This document shows, one piece after another, positions 1-6,394 of a stretch of 12,462 nt of DNA. The stretch is from Actinomycetes bacterium. GTDB lineage: Bacteria > Actinomycetota > Acidimicrobiia > Acidimicrobiales > RAAP-2. The stretch's first letter is position 1. Each line of letters starts with the position of its first letter. Where the stretch lies: NCBI GenBank assembly GCA_021777285.1, contig JAJYDR010000066.1, positions 1 to 12,462 on the forward strand, in the 5' to 3' direction. A program made the translations under genes and the position numbers. The notes below the pieces were generated by a model. It worked only from the letters and a program-made list of their open reading frames with translations, did not search any database and had not been told where the DNA came from.

Positions 1-2
1 CG

Positions 3-341
3 TGGTGCTCGTCGTGTCAGGCGGGCACGCAAACCATGGCTCAGAATGTGACACGACTGAGGGTCGATGGCGTGCACGTGGTCGAGATTGAGCTGTACCG
101 CGACCTCGGTCAGTCGGGTCCGAGCATTTCCGCATTTGGTCGACAGCTCGCCGGGACCCAGTTTTCCAATCCGGATTGGACCTTTGCCACGTCGTCGTCC
201 ACGCTCACTCGAAACTACGATCCGTACAGTTATCTCGACATCTACTACTTACTTAGCCGCCAAGGCCGGATCGTCTACGTCAATGGCGCACCGTCGACGA
301 CGATGCCCAATCTCCTCTCACAGGCGGCGAAGCTCGCGTGA
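3..341 (+). CDS. Thioredoxin-fold (TlpA/SCO-like) protein, 5'-truncated by window edge
   Basis: The reading frame is open from the first complete codon and has no start before the edge, so the gene begins outside the window. The first codons read WCSSCQAG, a CxxC redox-active motif after an aromatic residue, as in thioredoxin-fold proteins. An ATG at 36 lies after this motif and is therefore probably internal. The rest (ELYRDLGQSG, the NPDWTFA segment, RQGRIVYVNG) is the later part of a TlpA or peroxiredoxin-like fold. It aligns by eye with the second half of the next gene (ELYRDLG/DLYGDLG, DWTFA/AWTWG, YDP, MPNLL/MSALL), so the two are diverged tandem copies. Its TGA overlaps the next gene's GTG start (GTGA), implying one operon and translational coupling. 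The likely role is thiol-disulfide exchange or metal delivery outside the membrane; the exact substrate is unknown. Confidence 0.72.
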   Translation, partial: WCSSCQAGTQTMAQNVTRLRVDGVHVVEIELYRDLGQSGPSISAFGRQLAGTQFSNPDWTFATSSSTLTRNYDPYSYLDIYYLLSRQGRIVYVNGAPSTTMPNLLSQAAKLA

Positions 342-985
342 CGAGTGAACCGAAATCAGTGCGATCGTCTTTGTTGCGGCACCGTTGGTTCCGCGCGCCG
401 GTGCTCGGATTGGTGCTCGCCGTTCTACTGGTACCGGTTCTTTCCATCGTGGCGAACGGTGTCAATCCGGCTTCAGCGACGTCACGTCCGAACGCCTCGG
501 TGGGCCGACTCGCGCCAACCGGCACCTTCACAACAACGTCCGATCGAACCGTGAGCCTCGACTCATATTTTGGTAAACGAACGACCATGGTGTGGTTCGT
601 GGTCACTGGATGCGCCAGCTGCGTGGTGAGCATCCCCGCGGTCGCCCAACATTTACGTGAGCTCGCGCACGATCACGTGCACGTACTCGTGCTTGACCTC
701 TACGGCGACCTCGGTTCTGGTCGCGGGGCCGTCACGAACCTCTCCGTGTTTGCAAGGGCCGCCGCGGGATCGACATTCGCCAACGCAGCCTGGACCTGGG
801 GCCTCGCGTCGAAGTCACTCAGTTACGCCTACGATCCGTCAGGTACTCCGGATGAGTACTTCTTCGTTTCCTCGAATCGTCGTATCACGTATGAGAACAG
901 TGTGCCGGTCAGTACGATGTCGGCGCTGTTAGGCAAAGCCACTCGCTTCGATAGTTTGCGGTCGGCGTCCCTCGTCAACCCGTGA
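338..985 (+). CDS. Membrane-anchored thioredoxin-like protein with CxxC motif
   Basis: This 215-residue protein starts at a GTG that overlaps the stop codon of the upstream paralogue. A positively charged N-terminus (residues 1-20) is followed by one hydrophobic segment (about 20-39), fitting a signal anchor with the rest outside the cytoplasm. The segment MVWFVVTGCASC has the CxxC pair at C92 and C95, directly after a beta-strand as in TlpA/ResA-type thioredoxins. The later LDLYGDLG, AWTWG and ITYENSVPV segments match the preceding gene. The family normally reduces or exchanges disulfides in secreted proteins or helps to metallate copper proteins; which applies here is not visible. The gene converges on the metal operon, and its last 11 bases overlap the end of the oppositely oriented membrane-protein gene. 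Confidence 0.72.
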   Translation: MTSEPKSVRSSLLRHRWFRAPVLGLVLAVLLVPVLSIVANGVNPASATSRPNASVGRLAPTGTFTTTSDRTVSLDSYFGKRTTMVWFVVTGCASCVVSIPAVAQHLRELAHDHVHVLVLDLYGDLGSGRGAVTNLSVFARAAAGSTFANAAWTWGLASKSLSYAYDPSGTPDEYFFVSSNRRITYENSVPVSTMSALLGKATRFDSLRSASLVNP

Positions 986-1517
986 GGTCAACTAGACGGA
1001 TACTGCGCGCACTGCCGACAGCGACGAAGAGGAGGATCCACACCAGGATCCCGATGCCGCTTGCCACGTACATCACCGTCACGCTTGACTGCGCGTACAT
1101 GCCCCAGTACATGAGCGCCCCGACGACGAGCGCTGGTACAACAAACCAGCGTCGTCGTACTCCAAGGGAGAAGACAACAAGAACTGCGGAGACGATGAGA
1201 ATGGTGGGGCCGTGATCGATGAAGAATGCCAACACGGGGTCGGACGAATGCACCGCTGGCCCGCTGGTGGCGGTCATGCCAGCCATGTCTCCCGCCGAGT
1301 GCCCCGCCTGCACTGCGGCGGTGCCAACAAGTCCAAGCATAGCAAGAGTCATGGAGACGGTGCAGGAGACGCCGCCGAGCAGTCCTGCACCACCGGTAAC
1401 GGAGCTGTGTAGCCGCCGCCATCCCTGGGTGGGTGTGGGTTCGTGTGGCGCATCATCCGGTTCCAAAACTGGTCCGGGCTCTGGATCAGTGTCGGGAGTC
1501 CTAGGAGGTCGCTTCAT
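975..1517 (-). CDS. Small four-helix membrane protein, last gene of the metal operon
   Basis: This 180-residue protein is of unrecognised family. I chose the ATG at 1515-1517, which overlaps the end of the HMA gene by 17 bases. A start at 1568 would lie deep inside that gene and add a poorly hydrophobic, shadow-like stretch. Residues 1-44 are a proline- and acid-rich cytoplasmic tail. Four hydrophobic segments follow (about 45-70, 102-120, 125-143, 147-167). Between the first two is a His/Met/Asp-containing loop (HSAGDMAGM, then a further His), a composition often seen in soft-metal-binding loops. A single Cys (C52) sits in the first helix. Its position behind an ATPase and a metallochaperone suggests metal uptake or export. 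It weakly recalls MerT/MerC-type proteins but lacks their paired cysteines, so I do not assign it to them. Confidence 0.62.
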   Translation of the reverse strand: MKRPPRTPDTDPEPGPVLEPDDAPHEPTPTQGWRRLHSSVTGGAGLLGGVSCTVSMTLAMLGLVGTAAVQAGHSAGDMAGMTATSGPAVHSSDPVLAFFIDHGPTILIVSAVLVVFSLGVRRRWFVVPALVVGALMYWGMYAQSSVTVMYVASGIGILVWILLFVAVGSARSIRLVDLTG

Positions 1518-1710
1518 AGCCGACTTCCGATAACTTCTTACACAACTCGGCTTCGGTGATCTTGGCATCGTCGTAGCTCACCTTCACGTCGTTGCGCTCA
1601 GCAGAAGGCACGACGTGAACCACTCCTGGCAGCCGTGAGAGTGTGGTTCGGATCGTGTTCTCACAATTCCGGCAGTGGATGTCTTTGACTTTAATGGTCG
1701 TGGTTATCAT
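1501..1710 (-). CDS. HMA-domain heavy-metal-binding protein (CopZ/MerP-like)
   Basis: This 69-residue protein is essentially one heavy-metal-associated domain. It begins with a beta-strand (ITTTIKVKDIHC) leading into the metal-binding loop HCRNC (C13 and C16) and ends with LSEVGYEA, the usual last helix and strand. Length and layout match CopZ-type cytosolic chaperones; there is no signal peptide, so it is not an exported MerP. The start ATG overlaps the ATPase stop as ATGA (1710-1707), indicating coupled translation and near-equal production. It probably hands metal ions, most likely Cu(I) or another soft metal, to the N-terminal HMA domain of the ATPase. A third Cys (LCKKL) lies outside the binding loop. 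Confidence 0.88.
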   Translation of the reverse strand: MITTTIKVKDIHCRNCENTIRTTLSRLPGVVHVVPSAERNDVKVSYDDAKITEAELCKKLSEVGYEATS

Positions 1711-4250
1711 GACGATCGCCTCACTCGCTTGTCGGGATGTTGGGAGCCGTCTGACGAAGAGAGTGCCTCTGCCTCAACCGGCAGGGAAGTCGCTGCCGGA
1801 GTTCCGGACGTCTCCTCCTCGGGTTGACCCCGCCCGACGCTGAGCACGGCTTGGAACAGCAGGGCAGGGCGACCCCACAATGAGTTGGCGAAGATAGATG
1901 TGACGCTGACGGCCATGGCCGCCATCGCCCATACGGGATGGACGAGACCTGTTGCGGCAGCCGGGATGCCCAAGCCGTTGAAGGTGAACGCCAGGGCGAC
2001 GTTCTGGCGGGTCTTGCGGTAGCTGCGCCGAGAAATGTCTCGAGCAATCATGACCGAGGTCAGTCGATTGTTGACGAGGATAATGTCGGCCGACTCCATG
2101 GCAATGTCAGTACCACCCCCCATCGCCAGCCCTACGTCAGCCTGCATCAGAGCTGGCGCATCGTTGATGCCGTCGCCAACCATGGCCACCCTGCCCGAGC
2201 GCTGCAAGTCCCGGATGATGGCCGCCTTGTCGCCCGGAAGGATCGCGGCGTGGACGGCTTCGATGCCCGCCTGGGCAGCTATTGCCGCTGCGGCACGCGG
2301 GTTATCCCCCGTCACGAGCACGGGCACGAGCCCGGCGTATCGCATGGAGGCGATTGCCTCAGCGGCATCGGGTCGAAGTTCGTCGGCCAGGACGACAGCC
2401 CCGAGTAGGCGACTGTCCGAGCAGACCGCTACCACTGTTGACCCCGTCTCCTCGGCTGCCTCCATCTGCTCAAACAACTGGACGGCGGCGCCGTTTTGGT
2501 GGGCAACGAGCGAGGGACGACCGACCACGATCCGGCGACCGGCGACGAGAGCGACGACGCCCTGGCCGGTCACTGACTCGAACTCGTCGGCACGTGGTAT
2601 CTCAAGACCTCGCTCCAGGGCGGCCTCCACGATGGCCCGACCAAGGGGATGCTCGGAAGCCGTCTCTGCTGCTGCTGCGAGGCTCAGCACCTCGGCGGAG
2701 TCCGTACCGTCAGGAGCTATCACCTCGCGCACGCCGGGGCGTCCCTGAGTGAGGGTGCCGGTCTTGTCGAGCACGACGGTGCGGACTTGTCCGAACGCCT
2801 GGAACGCTTCCCCGGTGCGCATGATGATTCCCTGGTCTGCTGCATCCCCTGCCCCTCGCACGATGGAAAGTGGGGCAGCGATGCCCGCAGCGCATGGGTA
2901 CCCCATGACCAGGACGGACAGCGCCGCAAAGACGGCACGCTGGACGTCAACAGTGCCTGTAACGGCCCAAGAGCCGAGCAGCCAACCGACGAGGGCGAGA
3001 ACCGAGATCGACAGCACAGCGGGCGTGTAGACGCGAAGGATGCGGTCCACCAGGTGCAAGATGCCGGGCTTGAGGGCACGGGCATCCTCCACCGACCGCA
3101 CCACCTGAGCCAGGAAGCTCGTTTCGCCGACAGCGCTCACCTGGAGGAGAAGCGTTCCGGTGGTGTTGATCGACCCTCCGATCACGGTGTCCCCGACACC
3201 CACGTCCACCGGGATGGGTTCGCCGGTAACAAGTGACTGATCCACTGCTGAGCGGCCTTCGATCACCGTCCCATCGACGGGCACCCGTTCGCCCGGTCGT
3301 ACCCGGACCAGCTCACCGAGGGCGACGCCCTCGACGGGCACTTCGGTCTCCATCCCATCTCGGAGAACCCGTGCAGTGTCGGGCTGGAGGTCGAGGAGGT
3401 GGCGTACTGCCTGGGAACTGCGGGTCTTGACTAGCAGTGACAGCCACTCGGAAAAGACGTGATAGTTGACCACCAGCACCGAGACGGCAAAGAACGCTGC
3501 CGTGGGGTATCCGGTTGGCCGGAGCGCCAGACCGATGATGCCGCCAGCCAGGCCAGCGAAGGCACCGGCTTCCAACATGACGTGCTGGTTCAAGATTCCC
3601 CGTCGCAGCGACTGTACAGCCGTAAAGAGAATGTGAACGGCGAGCCCAAAGACCACGGCAACGGCGAGCACGCCCACCACGTAGGGGGTGGCTCCATGGG
3701 AGAGCCCTGTGGCATTGACGCCAAGCGCTGCTCCAGCGAACAATGCCGCGCCAGCCGTGCCCGCGACGGCGACACGTCGTCCCTGGCCACGGAGGACCAA
3801 CCACGAAGCGGCGAGCAGGAACGCTCCCACGAGCACCGGGATGGCGTACGCAGCCCGGTTGGTCAGGTCAACGATAAGGGCAATCGTGGTCAGGCTGGTC
3901 GCAACGGCGACGAACAACCGACGCCCCTCTGTGACCAGCTCTGCCTCTTCCTGCTCGTACGAGCGGAGCTTGCGGGGGTCAGAGATGCGATAGCCGATGT
4001 CATGAAGCGTGTCGACCAAATCGTTGGCGCTGACCAGAGACGGGTCATAGTCAACGAGCGCCTGTTCGTGCGTCAGGCTGACGGCCACCTTCTCGACCCC
4101 GACTCGCTGGCCGAGCGCCCGTTCGATCGTGCCCGTGCACAGTGAGCAGTGCAGCCCGCCGATCCTGGCTCTGAATCGAGCATGTCCGTCCGGCAGGTCC
4201 TCCGCCCAGTAGCCAGCCGCCTCCGGAGCATTCGTCGTCACTCTTGCCAT
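1707..4250 (-). CDS. P1B-type heavy-metal translocating ATPase with YPC transport motif
   Basis: Numbering is from the ATG at 4248-4250 (847 residues). That start has a G-rich stretch 8 bases upstream; an alternative ATG lies at 4343. The open frame reaches 4403, but that would lie upstream of the predicted transcription start (about 4365). Domains in order: N-terminal HMA with GLHCSLC (C35, C38); several membrane helices; actuator TGEP (342-345); transport motif YPC (451-453); phosphorylation site DKTGT (D495); nucleotide-binding HP (534-535); GDGINDAP (692-699); two final helices with FN (N758) and MAVSVTS. These last residues resemble the Cu(I) P1B-1 pattern (YN, MxxSS) more than the Zn/Cd pattern. 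The first Cys of CPC is Tyr, and six rather than four hydrophobic segments precede the actuator domain. It likely exports a soft metal. It is the first gene of an operon with the HMA and membrane proteins. Confidence 0.93.
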   Translation of the reverse strand: MARVTTNAPEAAGYWAEDLPDGHARFRARIGGLHCSLCTGTIERALGQRVGVEKVAVSLTHEQALVDYDPSLVSANDLVDTLHDIGYRISDPRKLRSYEQEEAELVTEGRRLFVAVATSLTTIALIVDLTNRAAYAIPVLVGAFLLAASWLVLRGQGRRVAVAGTAGAALFAGAALGVNATGLSHGATPYVVGVLAVAVVFGLAVHILFTAVQSLRRGILNQHVMLEAGAFAGLAGGIIGLALRPTGYPTAAFFAVSVLVVNYHVFSEWLSLLVKTRSSQAVRHLLDLQPDTARVLRDGMETEVPVEGVALGELVRVRPGERVPVDGTVIEGRSAVDQSLVTGEPIPVDVGVGDTVIGGSINTTGTLLLQVSAVGETSFLAQVVRSVEDARALKPGILHLVDRILRVYTPAVLSISVLALVGWLLGSWAVTGTVDVQRAVFAALSVLVMGYPCAAGIAAPLSIVRGAGDAADQGIIMRTGEAFQAFGQVRTVVLDKTGTLTQGRPGVREVIAPDGTDSAEVLSLAAAAETASEHPLGRAIVEAALERGLEIPRADEFESVTGQGVVALVAGRRIVVGRPSLVAHQNGAAVQLFEQMEAAEETGSTVVAVCSDSRLLGAVVLADELRPDAAEAIASMRYAGLVPVLVTGDNPRAAAAIAAQAGIEAVHAAILPGDKAAIIRDLQRSGRVAMVGDGINDAPALMQADVGLAMGGGTDIAMESADIILVNNRLTSVMIARDISRRSYRKTRQNVALAFTFNGLGIPAAATGLVHPVWAMAAMAVSVTSIFANSLWGRPALLFQAVLSVGRGQPEEETSGTPAATSLPVEAEALSSSDGSQHPDKRVRRSS

Positions 4251-4371
4251 GGTGTCAACCCCCGGCGGGAAGCGAACTGCACTGGCGCCGGACTCTTTGG
4301 AGAGCCTTTCGCTACGCTTTATCCATCTCGTCACATACCTCATTGGATTCGCTTTCGTGGTCGGCGAAGTG

Positions 4372-4414
4372 AGCGTACAACCTTGACGCAGGGTCAAAGT
4401 CAAGGAGATAAGAT
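4372..4414. promoter_or_regulatory. Bidirectional MerR-type operator/promoter
   Basis: A perfect dyad CCTTGAC (4381-4387) / GTCAAGG (4399-4405) with an 11-base centre lies between the regulator and ATPase genes. Each arm supplies a -35 box. Rightward, TTGACG (4383-4388) and TAAGAT (4409-4414) are separated by 20 bases. Leftward, TTGACT (4403-4398) and TACGCT (4377-4372) are also separated by 20 bases. Over-long 19-20 bp spacers with a dyad between the boxes are characteristic of MerR-family promoters, which the metal-bound regulator untwists. One dimer site could thus control both transcripts. Confidence 0.8.
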
Positions 4415-4420
4415 GAGGAC

Positions 4421-4828
4421 ATGAACACCCTCACGGTCAGCCAGGTCGCCGAACGGTCGGGCCTCACTCCAAGGGCCGTCCGTCTCTACGAACGGCGCGG
4501 GCTCATTCCTGCTGCCACGCGCACTGACTCGGGTTATCGCACGTACGCCGCGAACGATGTCGATGTGCTTCGGTTCATCCATCAGGCACGCGAGCTGGAC
4601 TTGAGTCTGGACGAGATCAAACGCATTCTCGATCTCCAGCAGGCCGGGGTAACTCCATGCGCCACTGTCCTCGACATCATTGACACGCACATACTCGAGA
4701 TCGACGACAAGGTTCGCAGCCTGCGTGAGCTACGTACGACTCTCGTCAAGGTTCGCCGTATGGCCCACGACAGCATAGGAAAAGGCGAGAATGCGCTCGT
4801 GTGCAGGATCGTCGAGGCATCGAGCTGA
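4421..4828 (+). CDS. MerR-family metal-responsive transcriptional regulator
   Basis: This 135-residue protein begins with the MerR winged helix: TVSQVAERSGLTPRAVRLYE (5-24), then RRGLI and SGYRTY, followed by DVLRFIHQARELDLSLDEIKRIL and a long dimerisation helix (about 82-115). C80 in GVTPC sits where MerR and ZntR have a metal-ligand Cys and CueR has Ser, which argues for a divalent or soft +2 ion rather than pure Cu(I). The C-terminal loop is atypical: only C128 is present, with no paired Cys before it (MAHDSIGKGENALVC). The gene is divergent from the ATPase operon and shares its operator. The -10 box ends six bases before the ATG and no Shine-Dalgarno site is possible, so the mRNA is probably leaderless and the gene autoregulated. 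Confidence 0.9.
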   Translation: MNTLTVSQVAERSGLTPRAVRLYERRGLIPAATRTDSGYRTYAANDVDVLRFIHQARELDLSLDEIKRILDLQQAGVTPCATVLDIIDTHILEIDDKVRSLRELRTTLVKVRRMAHDSIGKGENALVCRIVEASS

Positions 4829-4901
4829 AGTGAATCGCTGAACTCGGAGAATGAAAAAGACTTGATGGAGATTGACGCCTGAGCGAGCAAGCAAGGGGCT
4901 C

Positions 4902-4932
4902 GAAGGACTGCAGGATGGTCCCTGCAGTCTTC
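4902..4932 (+). terminator. Hairpin downstream of the MerR gene
   Basis: GACTGCAGG (4906-4914) pairs with CCTGCAGTC (4921-4929) across a 6-base loop, and three more pairs form outside if one G is bulged. It lies about 75 bases after the regulator stop. There is no clear T-run, so termination is an inference; it might equally be an mRNA-protecting hairpin. Confidence 0.4.
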
Positions 4933-4979
4933 TGGATGTGCTTGTACAATCGGAACTGGCCACCAAGGCTCCACAAAGT

Positions 4980-5057
4980 AAGTTTCAGTTTGCGCGGACC
5001 TTCACCTCAGAAGTCGGGGCAACGCCAGTTCGATACACCGAACGGGTGAGGATTGAG
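4980..5057 (+). pseudogene. Remnant of a GlxA/AraC-family regulator (C-terminal HTH fragment)
   Basis: In this frame the translation contains FARTFTSEVGATPVRY followed by TERVRIE. This closely fits the second helix-turn-helix of GlxA/FtrA-type AraC regulators, where (R)FARxFxxEVGTTPxRYVERVRxE is the usual pattern. The match stops abruptly at VRIE: the normal continuation (AARRLLE and so on) is replaced by five unrelated residues and a stop. Nothing upstream in the same frame resembles the first helix-turn-helix or the ligand domain. Both ends are therefore missing, so this is a gene scar rather than a functional gene. The identification rests on recognising about 25 residues. Confidence 0.6.
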
Positions 5058-5111
5058 TACTCGAATACGTAAAGAAAGTTCTCACACGCCTCGCCGCTGT
5101 ACCGCCCAGGC

Positions 5112-5148
5112 GGCACCCGACGGGGGCCGAAGGTTCCCGTCGGGTGCC
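5112..5148. terminator. Perfect 13-bp hairpin, probable terminator
   Basis: GGCACCCGACGGG (5112-5124) pairs perfectly with CCCGTCGGGTGCC (5136-5148) across an 11-base loop that itself contains CC-GAA-GG. It is followed rightward by TCAGGCCTTTGT, a weak T-tract. It is the strongest hairpin in the junction and lies just after the regulator remnant. An intrinsic terminator is the simplest reading, although no active gene clearly needs it. Confidence 0.55.
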
Positions 5149-5363
5149 TCAGGCCTTTGTCATGTCCGAAAATATGAATTCGAAGTACACAAGCGGACAA
5201 TGAAGGCAGATTCGATCTAGTCCCGCTTTACTCACCGAAGTCGATGAAACGCCATTGTTCAGAGTCGCTTCGCGCAAGTATCGTGCCAGATTCTTCGGTC
5301 CTCGTCTGTACGGGCTAGGTCACCCAGGGAGTTCTGCGGGCACGGCACCTAGGCTCATCCGTA

Positions 5364-5927
5364 ATGGATCGTCGTCTGTGGGCTGAAAACTACGCGTCAT
5401 CGCTGCTGGCGGACAATCCACGACGCTTGGCGCACTCACGTGCAGTTGCGACAACCGCCTCTGAATTAGCCGACGTTCTGCTCGACGATCCCGACGACCG
5501 CTCGGTGCTGGTGACGGCCGCCTGGCTGCACGATATTGGCTACGCCCCGGTGCTCGCCACAACCGGCGCCCATCACCTCGATGGGGCACTTCACCTCGAA
5601 GAGTTGGGCGAGCACCGGTTGGCCTGTCTCGTCGCACACCACGGTTCGGGTGCCGCTGAGACGGCGCTTCGCGGGTTCTCCGACGAGTTTGCCCAGTTCC
5701 CAAGGGAGATGAGCTTGGTGGCTGACATTCTGACCTACTGCGACCTGTCGTGCGGTCCCGACGGGACGCGGCTGTCCCTGGACGAGCGACTGCATGAAAT
5801 TCGCGACCGCTACGGCGATGACCACGTCGTTGTACGCGGGCTCGAAGCTGACGACGACGTTATTCGTGGCGCGTTCCGCCGAGTAGAGCTACGACTCGCC
5901 GAAGTCGAGCCGGACGCCATAATTTAG
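5364..5927 (+). CDS. HD-domain metal-dependent phosphohydrolase
   Basis: This 187-residue protein is a single HD domain. The metal ligands are visible in order: H24 (RLAHSRAV), the signature H56-D57 (AAWLHDIGY), H70/H71, H92/H93 (VAHHGSG) and D127 (YCDLS). HD proteins of this size hydrolyse phosphate esters of nucleotides or related small molecules; the substrate cannot be read from sequence. The start ATG has no good Shine-Dalgarno site. A TAGGCT -10-like box ends 8 bases upstream, so translation may be leaderless. The gene is tail-to-tail with the Nudix gene, their ends overlapping by 4 bases (TAG against TAA). This close packing with the Nudix/DUF5919 pair suggests shared membership in the element's accessory module. 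It could instead be a housekeeping gene next to the element. Confidence 0.85.
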   Translation: MDRRLWAENYASSLLADNPRRLAHSRAVATTASELADVLLDDPDDRSVLVTAAWLHDIGYAPVLATTGAHHLDGALHLEELGEHRLACLVAHHGSGAAETALRGFSDEFAQFPREMSLVADILTYCDLSCGPDGTRLSLDERLHEIRDRYGDDHVVVRGLEADDDVIRGAFRRVELRLAEVEPDAII

Positions 5928-6394
5928 GCGATCACCGGATCGGGGCGAGATTCGCCAAAGTGAGTGATTCGCAGTCGAATCGACGGATGGATATCCATGG
6001 TCGCTAGTTCGAAGAGCGTGAAGTAACCCACCTCGCTCGACTCGTCACTGGTGGTGAGTTCCCCCGCGACCGGGCGACACGCGAAGCAGACCGAGAACTG
6101 TTGGCGGACCTCGCCGTCGGCGTACTCAATGACGTGACGGGGGTTGCTGTAGATGCCGATGAGCCGGGTGATGTCAACTTCAATGCCGGACTCTTCGAGC
6201 ACCTCACGACGGCAACAGTCAGCGATACTTTCGCCGGGCTCCATAGCGCCGCCGGGAATCGTCCACAAACCGTTGTCAGTGCGCTTGATGAGCAGAATTC
6301 GATCCGTGTCGTTTACAACTACGGCGGACGCCGCGGGCACGACTCGATTGGCCCGAGGGGCGGAATCCTCTTCGAAGTGTTCGATGCGGCTCAC
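5924..6394 (-). CDS. Nudix hydrolase, possible Pif-like element immunity protein
   Basis: This 156-residue protein has a complete Nudix box, GX5EX7REVLEESGI, at residues 49-71 (G49, E55, R63, E64, E67, E68), preceded by LWTIPGG. It should hydrolyse a nucleoside diphosphate linked to another moiety, using Mg or Mn. The start is a GTG overlapping the regulator stop as GTGA, so the two genes form a coupled leftward operon with the DUF5919 regulator first. In the Streptomyces element pSAM2, the immunity factor Pif, which blocks transfer into cells already carrying the element, contains a Nudix motif. The location of this gene in an AICE makes a similar role plausible, but that is inference from context. 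Residues C60 and C61 inside the box are a minor oddity. Confidence 0.9.
   Translation of the reverse strand: MSRIEHFEEDSAPRANRVVPAASAVVVNDTDRILLIKRTDNGLWTIPGGAMEPGESIADCCRREVLEESGIEVDITRLIGIYSNPRHVIEYADGEVRQQFSVCFACRPVAGELTTSDESSEVGYFTLFELATMDIHPSIRLRITHFGESRPDPVIA

Larger units (their letters stand above)
4829..5363. other. Gene-free junction between the metal region and the integrative element
   Basis: These 535 bases hold no intact gene that I can support. They contain two strong hairpins (4902-4932 and 5112-5148) and a fragment of a GlxA/AraC-type regulator (about 4980-5057). A weak inverted repeat TGTCCG/CGGACA is at 5163-5168 and 5194-5199. I looked here for a copy of the tRNA-Lys 3' end that would mark the left attachment site and did not see one. 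A possible -10 box TAGGCT (5350-5355) lies 8 bases before the HD-protein start. Confidence 0.6.

Noticed and set aside
2035..2748. Open frame on the + strand inside the ATPase gene
   Set aside because: It is antisense to the conserved P and N domains of the ATPase, with a low-complexity Ser/Ala/Arg-rich translation typical of a GC-rich shadow.
3459..4145. Long + strand open frame opposite the ATPase membrane region
   Set aside because: The translation is hydrophilic with no recognisable domain, and the opposite strand has clear conserved ATPase sequence.
4251..4403. N-terminal extension of the ATPase frame up to 4403
   Set aside because: The first part lies within the MerR operator and upstream of the predicted transcription start; the residues are not HMA-like and no ribosome-binding site precedes that ATG.
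4872..5072. Intact 66-codon gene in the junction
   Set aside because: Only the last third resembles a protein family, the match is broken at both ends, and a hairpin occupies the 5' part; I list the matching part as a remnant instead.
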